A DNA stretch of 64,000 nt from Bacillota bacterium (GTDB lineage: Bacteria > Bacillota > UBA4882 > UBA8346): assembly GCA_023402395.1 (NCBI GenBank), contig JAEYGI010000070.1, positions 41,376-105,375 on the forward strand, in the 5' to 3' direction. The translations under genes and the position numbers were made by a program. Of the stretch, positions 1 through 7,447 are shown piece by piece; the first letter of the stretch is position 1; each line of letters starts with the position of its first letter. Below the pieces are notes generated by a model. The model worked only from the letters and a program-made list of their open reading frames with translations, was not told the DNA's origin and did not search any database.

Positions 1-10
1 ACAGATTCAT
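1..10 (-). CDS. secF: SecF, first codons only (cut by window edge)
   Basis: An ATG at 10..8 overlaps the secD stop codon (ATGA overlap) and has a strong AAGGAGGT ribosome binding site a few bases upstream, within the end of secD. Only about three codons lie in the window. SecF is inferred because secF normally follows secD directly and the translational coupling fits; the protein itself cannot be seen. Confidence 0.6.
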
Positions 11-1521
11 TGTTGTACCTCCTTGACCCCGAAATATTTGGCGTACCGGTCGGGATCGTAGTCAATCCGCCATTCCAGGATAGTCCGGGTGACGAAGATT
101 GCCGTGAACATACTGATTAAAACGCCGATTCCCAAGGTCAACGCGAACCCTTGAATCGCTCCTGATCCAAAGAAATAAAGCACTAAGGCGGCGATGATAG
201 TCGTCAGGTTCGAGTCCAGAATCGTAACGAAGGCCCGGTCGAAGCCGGAATGAATCGCCGGACGGACCCGCTTCCCGTTCCGTAATTCGTCCTTAATCCG
301 TTCGTATATAATGATGTTGGCGTCAACCGCCATTCCCAGCGTTAGGATAAATCCGGCCACGCCCGGCAAGGTCAGCACGCCGCGGAATATCGCTAGAACT
401 CCCAGGGTCATAATTCCATACAGGATCAATGCGGCGTCAGCCATCAATCCGGGAATGCCGTAGAATACCAGCATGAAGATAATGACCATCGCCAGACTGA
501 TAGCGCCGGCGATTGTGGCCTGTTTAATAATCTCCTGGCCAAGAGTCGGGGCCACCTGGGTCGACTGGACCACGCGCAACGAGATCGGCAGCGCGCCAGA
601 TTTCATCAAAATCGCGTTCTTCTCGACTTCATCCTTGGAAGCGTTTCCAAAGGTAATGATCCCCGATCCGCCGGTTAAACCGCTTTCGATCACCGGCTCC
701 ATCAACATCGTCTCATCCAGATAAACGGCCATTTTCTTCCCAACATTGTCAGTGGTGATCTTCTCAAGCTGCCTTGCGCCGTTTCCCTTGAAACCGAAGG
801 CGATCACATACCCTTTGCCGGCCTCGAATTGGACGCGGATATCGTTCATATCGGTGCCGTCCAGCACAATCTGATTGTTCATCCGGAAAGTCAGCCGGCC
901 GGTGGCGATAATCAGCTCCCTGGCCTCTTGCAGACTTTTAATCCCCGGCAACTGGACATTGATCCGGCCTTTGCCGTCCAGGCGGACATCGGCCTCGGCC
1001 ATGCCGGAAGAGGCCTGGCTGATCCGGTTGTCAATAATCGCCAGAGCCCTCTCCAGCGAATCCGCTGGAAAATCTTTAGCGTCTTGCGAAACGATCAACT
1101 CAACTACATTTCCGTCCGCTTTGGCATCAAACAGCAAATTTCTGGTTTCGCCGAACAAATCCATCCGGTACCGGGAAGGGAAAATGCCCACATTCAAAGC
1201 GCGCTCGGCTTCGGCGGCGCTGTCAAAAGTAAAGCGCAGCCCGTCATAACGCTCGTTATCTTTCACTCCCAGAGGATCGACTTTGGGCGAGATATTCGCG
1301 GCCCGCATCTTGGCTGTCAGGTCGTCGCCCAGCCGGAACAGGGTCGTGCTGCCCAGCCGGTAATCGGGGGTCAACAATAACTCGATTCCACCCTGCAAGT
1401 CAAGTCCAAGCCGAATTGGCTCGGCATTAAAAAACCCTTTTGACAATGGGCTGATAATAAAGGCGAAAATAATCGCAATCACCAAGATGACCGCTGCTTT
1501 CCAACGTAAATCCTGTCTCAA
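7..1521 (-). CDS. secD: Protein translocase subunit SecD
   Basis: SecD is an RND-type membrane subunit that works with SecF to pull exported proteins out of the Sec channel using the proton gradient. The 504-residue product has an N-terminal membrane segment (about residues 9-27), the family motif LGLDLQGG soon after it, a large extracytoplasmic domain, and a C-terminal membrane block from about residue 335. Within that block lies the conserved AVDANIIIYERIKDE segment near residue 400. Length is normal for a separate SecD. It is the third gene of a transcript that probably starts at the promoter near 2229 and continues into secF through an ATGA overlap. Confidence 0.97.
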   Translation of the reverse strand: MRQDLRWKAAVILVIAIIFAFIISPLSKGFFNAEPIRLGLDLQGGIELLLTPDYRLGSTTLFRLGDDLTAKMRAANISPKVDPLGVKDNERYDGLRFTFDSAAEAERALNVGIFPSRYRMDLFGETRNLLFDAKADGNVVELIVSQDAKDFPADSLERALAIIDNRISQASSGMAEADVRLDGKGRINVQLPGIKSLQEARELIIATGRLTFRMNNQIVLDGTDMNDIRVQFEAGKGYVIAFGFKGNGARQLEKITTDNVGKKMAVYLDETMLMEPVIESGLTGGSGIITFGNASKDEVEKNAILMKSGALPISLRVVQSTQVAPTLGQEIIKQATIAGAISLAMVIIFMLVFYGIPGLMADAALILYGIMTLGVLAIFRGVLTLPGVAGFILTLGMAVDANIIIYERIKDELRNGKRVRPAIHSGFDRAFVTILDSNLTTIIAALVLYFFGSGAIQGFALTLGIGVLISMFTAIFVTRTILEWRIDYDPDRYAKYFGVKEVQQ

Positions 1522-1556
1522 TGCGGCTCCTCCTTCAAATAATAATCAAAACCAGT

Positions 1557-1970
1557 TCAAACTTTACCAACATTCGGGAAAAGCGCGTCGTCCTCTCCCG
1601 GGTTTGTTCTTGAACTGCGATAAAACCGTGAAAAAAACAACAATACAATCAATGGAAAGAAAAACCCCGCCGCGCGAATGGCCGGTTTAAATTCCACTAC
1701 AGTTCCCCAAGTAAGCACCAAGTGTTTCGAAAACGGGTAATCAAAACTCACCTGGACCACGTTGGGACGGGGTTCAAACCCGACCGAACGGTCCAACGGC
1801 TGCTCCGCTTGGCGCATCATGATATTTCCCGGCCATAGGGAAAAGAGAAGTTGGCTTGTCCCTTCCCGATCGAGGACTTGATAATACTGAGTTCCCCAGG
1901 GGAAGCAGGCGGCCAGCAGCAATAACCCCAGCGCCAGGAACAACTCAAGTTTCCTGACCTTCAACACCAA
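1557..1970 (-). CDS. Small membrane protein of unknown function upstream of secD
   Basis: I do not recognise this 137-residue protein. It has an N-terminal hydrophobic segment (about residues 8-24, signal anchor or signal peptide, with a Cys in LLLLAACF that could mimic a lipobox) and a second hydrophobic segment near residues 100-113, followed by a charged tail. The start drawn is TTG directly after the stop of the upstream small gene; a GTG one codon later is equally possible. Its place between that small gene and secD in one transcript suggests a link to the cell envelope or export, but this is inference only. Confidence 0.7.
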   Translation of the reverse strand: MVLKVRKLELFLALGLLLLAACFPWGTQYYQVLDREGTSQLLFSLWPGNIMMRQAEQPLDRSVGFEPRPNVVQVSFDYPFSKHLVLTWGTVVEFKPAIRAAGFFFPLIVLLFFSRFYRSSRTNPGEDDALFPNVGKV

Positions 1971-2132
1971 TTATTTTCCCTTCTTGCCATCCCGCCGTGA
2001 ACTGCCTTGCGTCCGGCTGGCCTCCAGATTTTCCTTGGCTTGCTGCGCGACAACTTTTTCGGCCCGGTACGCCCCGTAGGCGAATAAGCCGATAATAACA
2101 ACGACCACGATTACCACGCCGATTTTAAACAT
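1971..2132 (-). CDS. Small single-pass membrane protein (53 aa)
   Basis: A 53-codon ORF starts at ATG 2132 with a GGAAGGGG ribosome binding site. The product begins MFKIGVV, has a Val/Ile-rich membrane helix (about residues 4-19) and a basic, Lys/Arg-rich cytoplasmic tail ending in KKGK. It is the first gene after the consensus promoter at 2201-2229 and its stop abuts the next start, so it is very likely translated as the head of the sec transcript. Function unknown. The single helix plus basic tail could make it a small accessory membrane protein. Confidence 0.7.
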   Translation of the reverse strand: MFKIGVVIVVVVIIGLFAYGAYRAEKVVAQQAKENLEASRTQGSSRRDGKKGK

Positions 2133-2200
2133 AAGGATCCCCTTCCAAATTTTATCATTATGAAAATTACTTGAAATCGAATTGTTACAAAACCCTTTTT

Positions 2201-2229
2201 ATTATATCGATTTGAAAACAGCTTGTCAA
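2201..2229 (-). promoter_or_regulatory. Sigma-A promoter for the small membrane protein-secD-secF transcript
   Basis: On the minus strand the -35 TTGACA (2229..2224) is separated by exactly 17 bases from the -10 TATAAT (2206..2201). This is a perfect housekeeping consensus, about 70 bases upstream of the 53-aa gene. Confidence 0.85.
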
Positions 2230-2302
2230 CGAAACGCAAGCGACCAACCGCAGAAGTTATATCCTGTCCCGATAAAAAATCCCGTTATTGCCAGTTCAAA
2301 AA

Positions 2303-2968
2303 TTATAAGAGCTTATTGCCGTTGATTTCGATCTTAAACTGGCACCCTAGAAAAGTGGCGGCCCGGCGGCACATCATCATCCGCATCAGAAAAATCTCAA
2401 AATACTCCATGACCGGACAGATATTGGTTTCAATGGTCAACTCCAGTGTAACGCTGCGTTTTTCCTCATTGACATTCAAAAAGGAATGGACCGCCGCGTA
2501 ATTTACCCGGTCATGAATATCGAAGGTTACGAGATCGGAGTTGCGGACCCGGCTACGGTGCACATCGGATTTGTCGGCCAGAATCAAAGCGGCCGCCACA
2601 TTATTGACCGCTTCGCCGCTCTCCTCCTCATGGTTGCCGATGGCTCCGGCAATTATCGCCGCTTCCGCCGGATCAAAGCCATTGGGCAATAAATAATTCA
2701 ACGCCATAATCGCGCCGTTCGGCCCATGATCGTGCCGGTTGACCAGATTGCCGATATCATGCAGGTAGCCCGCGATCGCCGCCATCTCCGCCATGCGCTC
2801 CGGATAGCCCAGCCGGAGCATGATGTTTTGCGAAATGTTGGAGACTAGCCCCGCATGGCGGAACCCATGTTCGGTGTAACCGATGGCGCCGAGATGCTCG
2901 TCGGCCTTCTGAATATAGGCGCTAATCACCGGATCTTTTTTAATCTGTTGCAAAGTTGTAATCATCAT
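2303..2968 (-). CDS. HD-domain phosphohydrolase
   Basis: The 221-residue product is a cytoplasmic HD-superfamily metal-dependent phosphohydrolase. Candidate metal ligands are H34 and H38 (EHGFRH), the HD pair H70-D71 in YLHDIGN, and the histidines of NRHDHG (about 79-81), with a further GNHEEE motif near residue 110. HD proteins of this type hydrolyse nucleotides or nucleotide second messengers; the substrate cannot be read from sequence. A GAAGGGA ribosome binding site precedes the ATG. It lies directly upstream of the sec transcript, in its own unit ahead of the consensus promoter. Confidence 0.85.
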   Translation of the reverse strand: MMITTLQQIKKDPVISAYIQKADEHLGAIGYTEHGFRHAGLVSNISQNIMLRLGYPERMAEMAAIAGYLHDIGNLVNRHDHGPNGAIMALNYLLPNGFDPAEAAIIAGAIGNHEEESGEAVNNVAAALILADKSDVHRSRVRNSDLVTFDIHDRVNYAAVHSFLNVNEEKRSVTLELTIETNICPVMEYFEIFLMRMMMCRRAATFLGCQFKIEINGNKLL

Positions 2969-3262
2969 AAATTCCCTTCTTTATTAGATAACTATTCAGG
3001 ATGGTCAAGCATTCAGGAGTCGGAATAAGACCATGAAAGATAGCCTCGGGGATTGCAGATACACCCTTCTGAATTCTGTCTCGTAAATGCTAAATTCGAT
3101 AGGCCTGAATCGTTACTTCTTTATTTAAAACCAGCTATTTCTTTTATTAACCAACTATCACTGGCATTGGCCTTTCTCATGAATTCTTGCCAACCACGGC
3201 AGGAAAAACGCCTGCCACGACGAAGAATTAATGGTAGATGTCGATTTTTGACGGGAGATACC

Positions 3263-4429
3263 GTGGTCAAGAATCCGAACCGAAACCATCCAATCGAAAC
3301 AACCAAAGCCATCCATGCCATCAATGAACTATTGGACTCCCGCCTGGATCCGGAGCAATTGAAATCGCAGCTTCTGAACCAATTGACCGAGATTTTTCAG
3401 GCCGGCCGGGTTTGGATTATTGTCGAGACACTGGCCACCCGCCTTCCCCTCCGGCTTTTTTGCCTGAACCGGCAGTTGCGGGAGGAAGCGTTGCCCCGGC
3501 CGAAAAGTGACAACTTTATTTATAGAACGGTGTTTGAAACCGGAAAGTTCCTGCAGCTTACCGCTTTCGAAGTCCGGCAGCATTCCCAGGATCTCTTCTG
3601 GACCGATCTGCTGCCCGAGAATCTCCTGATCGCCCCCTTGTCGCGGCAGGAGGACACCTTGGGCGCGCTGATCCTGGGCGATCTCACGCTGCCCTTCTCC
3701 GCCGCGGATCTCCGGCTCTTAAAGAACGTGTCGGGCCGGATTGCGACTGTGCTGGAACGGATTCAGCTGGTACAAGAGTTGAAAGAGAATCACCTGGAAA
3801 CGGTCCAGGCGTTGATATTGGCTATTGAGGCCAAGGACCCGGACATCCGGGACCATTCGGAACGTGTGACTTATCTCGCGGTTCAGCTGGGACGGGCTTT
3901 GGAACTGTCCCCTTCCGATCTGGAGCAGCTTAGCTTCGGGGCCATCCTGCACGATATCGGCAAGATCGGCATTCCGGAGGCGATCCTGAATAAACCGGGA
4001 CCCTTGACCCAAGAGGAATACCGCATCATCCAAAAACATACCCTGATCGGGGCCGACATCGTTCAAAACATCCAGTTCCTGCACCACATCCGGCCCTTAG
4101 TCCTCTCCCATCACGAATGGTATAACGGCACCGGATACCCGGAGCGCCTTCATCGCGAGCAGATTCCACTCACCGTCCGGGCGCTGACGGTTTGCGATTC
4201 GTTTGACGCCATGGTTTCAAACCGCCCCTACCGGACCGCCCGCACTCTGGAAGAATGCCTGGGCGAGCTGGAACGGAATGCCGGCAGCCAGTTTGATCCC
4301 GGCGTAGTTCAAATATTTACACAAATGGTCCGGGAGGATCCGGCCCGCTTCTTTTCCAACTTGCGATTCTCCAGGCCTCAATCGAACGGTGTTTTTCAAT
4401 GGGAAGCTTATAAGTCGATCAGCCGGTAG
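3263..4429 (+). CDS. GAF / HD-GYP protein, probable cyclic-di-GMP phosphodiesterase
   Basis: HD-GYP proteins degrade cyclic di-GMP. The product has an N-terminal GAF-like sensor region (about residues 20-170) followed by an HD-GYP domain: the HD pair in ILHDIGKIGIP near residue 228, and HHEWYNGTGYPERL near residue 290 with an intact GYP signature. The ligand set looks complete, so it is probably active. I place the start at GTG 3263 because GGGAG lies five bases upstream; the frame is open further back to 3053, but that extra part is low in complexity and has no good ribosome binding site. It is the only plus-strand gene inside the minus-strand housekeeping block. Confidence 0.88.
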   Translation: MVKNPNRNHPIETTKAIHAINELLDSRLDPEQLKSQLLNQLTEIFQAGRVWIIVETLATRLPLRLFCLNRQLREEALPRPKSDNFIYRTVFETGKFLQLTAFEVRQHSQDLFWTDLLPENLLIAPLSRQEDTLGALILGDLTLPFSAADLRLLKNVSGRIATVLERIQLVQELKENHLETVQALILAIEAKDPDIRDHSERVTYLAVQLGRALELSPSDLEQLSFGAILHDIGKIGIPEAILNKPGPLTQEEYRIIQKHTLIGADIVQNIQFLHHIRPLVLSHHEWYNGTGYPERLHREQIPLTVRALTVCDSFDAMVSNRPYRTARTLEECLGELERNAGSQFDPGVVQIFTQMVREDPARFFSNLRFSRPQSNGVFQWEAYKSISR

Positions 4430-4500
4430 CGTACCGGCCCGGGATCCTCCCGGCGGAACGGCTTGACAATCACTCGTTTGATTGAAGTTCCTCCCAATAA

Positions 4501-4528
4501 AAAAAGAGAGTAAAAACTCTCTTTTTTT
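4501..4528. terminator. Bidirectional terminator between HD-GYP gene and yajC
   Basis: AAAAGAGAGT and ACTCTCTTTT form a stem with an AAA-type loop, flanked by A-runs and T-runs on either side, so it can stop both converging transcripts. The yajC stop codon (4527-4529) lies inside its T-tract. Confidence 0.85.
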
Positions 4529-4829
4529 ATTTCACTCTTGCCACCGAGCTTCGGGTAAATTTCAACTCGGTTTTATCGGCGACCCGGAGTCGAACATCGT
4601 CGTCCCCTTCGAAATCCACGATCTCGCCGTGAAGTCCGCCGATGGTAATGACTTTGTCGCCTTTTTTCAGGTTTTTCAACATTTGGTTCCGCTGTTTCTG
4701 TTGCTTCCGTTGCGGCCAAAACAGGAAGAACCAAAAGACCGCGATAAACGCCAGCATCACAAACATCTGGGTCATTCCGGCCCCGGCCGGAGCAGCCTGC
4801 GGTTGCGCTGCCAAGATCATCCAATCCAT
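4527..4829 (-). CDS. yajC: Preprotein translocase accessory subunit YajC
   Basis: YajC is a small single-pass membrane protein that associates with SecDF. The product of about 100 residues has one membrane helix (FVMLAFIAVFWFFLF) followed at once by the family motif PQRKQQKQ and then NMLKNLKKGDKVITIGGLHG-type sequence, typical of YajC. I start at ATG 4829, eight bases after GGAGG; GTG 4838 is an in-frame alternative inside the ribosome binding site. The gene sits in the usual tgt-yajC-secDF order but is separated from secD by about 3 kb of other genes. Confidence 0.95.
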   Translation of the reverse strand: MDWMILAAQPQAAPAGAGMTQMFVMLAFIAVFWFFLFWPQRKQQKQRNQMLKNLKKGDKVITIGGLHGEIVDFEGDDDVRLRVADKTELKFTRSSVARVK

Positions 4830-4899
4830 TGCCAACACCTCCCTTTCGATCCGTTCTATTCGACACGTAAGCGCCGATTTCCTTTTACGGTTGATATAT

Positions 4900-4983
4900 A
4901 TCGGATGAAGTAAATTTCTTTACTAAATTTGCATTCTTAACGCCGAATGCAAATGAATCAAATCAGAATTTACTTCATCCGAT
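4900..4983. repeat. Nested palindromic element, type A (84 bp)
   Basis: Perfect 17-bp inverted arms (ATCGGATGAAGTAAATT at 4900-4916 and its complement at 4967-4983) enclose a second perfect 10-bp inverted pair (ATTTGCATTC and GAATGCAAAT). A truncated relative is at about 42221-42266. It lies between yajC and tgt, next to a type B element of the same length. Confidence 0.8.
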
Positions 4984-4993
4984 TACAGCTGAA

Positions 4994-5077
4994 ATAAGTT
5001 GAATTAAATTCATTAGTTCTTTCATCATGGCCAGGCTTTAAGGACATGATGCATATTAGAAATTTAATTCAACTTAT
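4994..5077. repeat. Nested palindromic element, type B (84 bp), overlapping tgt end
   Basis: Perfect 17-bp arms (ATAAGTTGAATTAAATT at 4994-5010 and its complement at 5061-5077) enclose an inner CATCATG/CATGATG pair. A closely similar copy in inverted orientation is at 22082-22163. The right arm supplies the last codons and the TGA stop of tgt. Confidence 0.82.
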
Positions 5078-6184
5078 ATAATTGGTTTTCCGAAAAAATT
5101 CCCGCTTGCGTTCCTGGAAGGTTCCGGTCCGCAGCCCTTCCTTGATCTGATCCATCACATCCTTGAGAAACGTCAGATTGTGATAAGTCACCAGATGGGC
5201 GCCGAGGATCTCGCCGGCTTTGAAAAGATGCCTCAGATAGGCCCGGGTATATTGGGTGCAGGTTTTACAGGAACAATTGGGATCGAGCGGCCCGAAATCC
5301 CGGGCATACTTCGCGTCCCGGATGATTACCCGGCCCAGGGAGGTCAGCGCGGTTCCGTTCCGGGCGATCCGGGTCGGAAAGACGCAATCGAACATATCGA
5401 TGCCGCGCTCCACCCCTTCCCAAAGTGTGTCCGGAGAGCCGACGCCCATCAAATAACGCGGTTTATCCTCAGGCAGGACCGGCACGGTGTAATCCAATGT
5501 TTCATACATCAACGGCTTCGGTTCGCCGACACTCAAGCCTCCGATGGCATATCCCGGAAAATTCAACTCCCGGAGAAACGCGGCGCTCGCTTCCCGCAAA
5601 TCGCGGTACGTCACTCCCTGGACAATGCCGAACAGCACCTGATCCGGCCGGTGATGGGCACGCAGGCAGCGCTCAGCCCAACGGCTGGTCCGTTCCATCG
5701 CTTCCTTGGCGTCGCGGTAGTCGGAAGGGTATGGCATACAGACATCAAAGACCATGGCGATATCCGCGCCCAGCGCCATCTCGATCTCCATTACTTTCTC
5801 CGGAGTGAACAGGTGAGGCGATCCGTCGATATGGGAACGGAAGGTCACGCCCTCTTCGGTGATTTTGCTCAATTTAGCCAGGCTGAAGACTTGAAACCCG
5901 CCGCTGTCAGTGAGCATCGACTCCGTCCAATTGCTGAAACGGTGCAGGCCGCCGGCTTCGGCCACGATATCGGGTCCGGGCCGCATATACAAATGGTAGG
6001 TATTGCCGAGAATCAGTTGAAAGCCGATCTGGCGCAGATCGTCGACGGTCATCGCCTTGACCGTCCCCTGCGTTCCGACGGGCATGAAGATCGGCGTCTC
6101 GATCCGGCCGTGAAACGTATTTAAAATCCCGATCCGGCCATGATTCTCGGTGGAGCGCTGTTGAACCTCAAATGAAAAACCCAT
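5069..6184 (-). CDS. tgt: Queuine tRNA-ribosyltransferase
   Basis: Tgt exchanges guanine 34 in GUN anticodons for the queuosine precursor preQ1. The 371-residue product begins MGFSFEVQQ, and has the substrate loop DSGGFQVFSLAKL, the FGIVQGV segment, the nucleophile region DCVFPTR and the zinc site CSCKTC with a downstream His. I choose ATG 6184 (GAGGT eight bases upstream); the open frame extends upstream to 6322 but that part is repeat-like intergenic sequence. Its last codons (TNYIS) and stop are encoded by the right arm of a palindromic element, so the C-terminus appears to have been reset by an insertion. It pairs with queA just upstream. Confidence 0.96.
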   Translation of the reverse strand: MGFSFEVQQRSTENHGRIGILNTFHGRIETPIFMPVGTQGTVKAMTVDDLRQIGFQLILGNTYHLYMRPGPDIVAEAGGLHRFSNWTESMLTDSGGFQVFSLAKLSKITEEGVTFRSHIDGSPHLFTPEKVMEIEMALGADIAMVFDVCMPYPSDYRDAKEAMERTSRWAERCLRAHHRPDQVLFGIVQGVTYRDLREASAAFLRELNFPGYAIGGLSVGEPKPLMYETLDYTVPVLPEDKPRYLMGVGSPDTLWEGVERGIDMFDCVFPTRIARNGTALTSLGRVIIRDAKYARDFGPLDPNCSCKTCTQYTRAYLRHLFKAGEILGAHLVTYHNLTFLKDVMDQIKEGLRTGTFQERKREFFRKTNYIS

Positions 6185-6388
6185 GAATGAGACCTCGTGT
6201 TGATTGATTGGATATTTGTTGCTAGTTCCTGGTTGCCAGTTGCTGGTGTTAGGGCCAGTCAAGGTCGAATGGTAAGAATTAAAACCCGGTTCAGAACTGC
6301 AGTCCAGGAACAGAAACCACAAACTAAAAACTAACTACGAATCAGGAATTAATAACCGGGAACTAGGAACCAGCAATCAGGCACTAAT
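6185..6388. repeat. Degenerate AACTAGGAACC-type repeats between tgt and queA
   Basis: The spacer is built from variants of AACTAGGAACC, AACTAAAAACTA and their complements (CTAGTTCCTGGTTGCC near 6220). The same motif set recurs at 9061-9120. No gene seen. Confidence 0.5.
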
Positions 6389-7414
6389 TCACAAAATCAG
6401 CGTCGCGTCACCGAAGCTGAAAAACCGGTATCCCTGCCGCACCGCGTGCCTGTAGCCTTCCAGCACGAATTCCCGGCCGGCAAAGGCCGAGACCAGCATC
6501 AGCAGGGTGGACCGGGGCAGGTGAAAGTTGGTGATCAATCCGTCAATGACCTTGAACCGGTAGCCGGGATAAATGAAAATGGCGGTCTCGCCGGCGCCCG
6601 GCTGCAGTTCGCCGCCGGGTCCGGCCTGCGACTCCAGCACCCGGACCACGGTCGTTCCGACCGCGATCACCCGGCCGCCCGAATCTTTGGTCGCGGCGAT
6701 CATCCGGCAGAGTTCCGGCGGCAGCGTGAACAGCTCGGAATGCATCCGGTGCTCTTCCACCCGTTCGGCCTGGACCGGGCGGAAGGTGCCCAGCCCGACA
6801 TGAAGTGTTAAGAAACCCTGGTTAACCCCGGCACCGCTCAGCGTTTCCAGGAGGCCCGGGGTAAAATGCAGCCCCGCGGTAGGCGCGGCCACCGAACCTT
6901 CATGAACGCCGTATACCGTCTGATAACGCTCCGGGCTTTCGATCCTGGCCGTAATATAGGGTGGCAGCGGCGTTTCGCCGTTTTGGCGCAGCCAACCCCG
7001 GAAATCGGCGGTACCGCCAAAGCGGACCGTCCGGGTGCCGTCGGCGCCGCTGGCGATGATTTCCCCGCGGACATCGCCGGGAAACTCCACCGTGGCGCCG
7101 GGTTTCAGCCGTTTGCCGGGCCGGGCCAGACATTCCCAGGTCACCGCGTCCAATTCCTTCAAGAGAAAGACTTCCACCCCGGCCCCGCCGGCTCCGGCTT
7201 TCCGGCCGAACAAACGGGCCGGGATCACCCGGGTATCGTTGAAGATCAGCAGATCGCCGGGCCGCAAGAATCGGGGCAATTCATAAAAATAATGATCGGA
7301 AAAAGCCCGGCCGCTCCGGTCGAACACCAGCAGCCGCGACCGGTCGCGCGGCTCCACCGGCCGCTGGGCTATTAATTCGGAAGGCAATTCGTAATCAAAA
7401 TCGCTTACCAGCAT
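6389..7414 (-). CDS. queA: S-adenosylmethionine:tRNA ribosyltransferase-isomerase
   Basis: QueA transfers the ribosyl group of SAM to preQ1 in tRNA, giving epoxyqueuosine. The 341-residue product starts MLVSDFDYELPSELIAQRP, the family's N-terminal signature, and carries VEVFLL, GLHFTPGLL, LHVGLGTFRPV and the C-terminal NFHLPRSTLLMLVSAFAG and FFSFGDATLI segments, all typical and in order. Full length. It lies in the usual queA-tgt order on the minus strand, with spoIID immediately upstream, and probably shares a transcript with them. Confidence 0.97.
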   Translation of the reverse strand: MLVSDFDYELPSELIAQRPVEPRDRSRLLVFDRSGRAFSDHYFYELPRFLRPGDLLIFNDTRVIPARLFGRKAGAGGAGVEVFLLKELDAVTWECLARPGKRLKPGATVEFPGDVRGEIIASGADGTRTVRFGGTADFRGWLRQNGETPLPPYITARIESPERYQTVYGVHEGSVAAPTAGLHFTPGLLETLSGAGVNQGFLTLHVGLGTFRPVQAERVEEHRMHSELFTLPPELCRMIAATKDSGGRVIAVGTTVVRVLESQAGPGGELQPGAGETAIFIYPGYRFKVIDGLITNFHLPRSTLLMLVSAFAGREFVLEGYRHAVRQGYRFFSFGDATLIL

Positions 7415-7447
7415 GGTTGTCCTTAACTCGCTTATAATCGCGCCGGC

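Noticed and set aside
829..1380. Long open frame on the plus strand opposite secD
   Set aside because: It lies entirely inside the well-supported secD gene, has no domain or ribosome binding site, and long shadows are expected in GC-rich codon-biased DNA.
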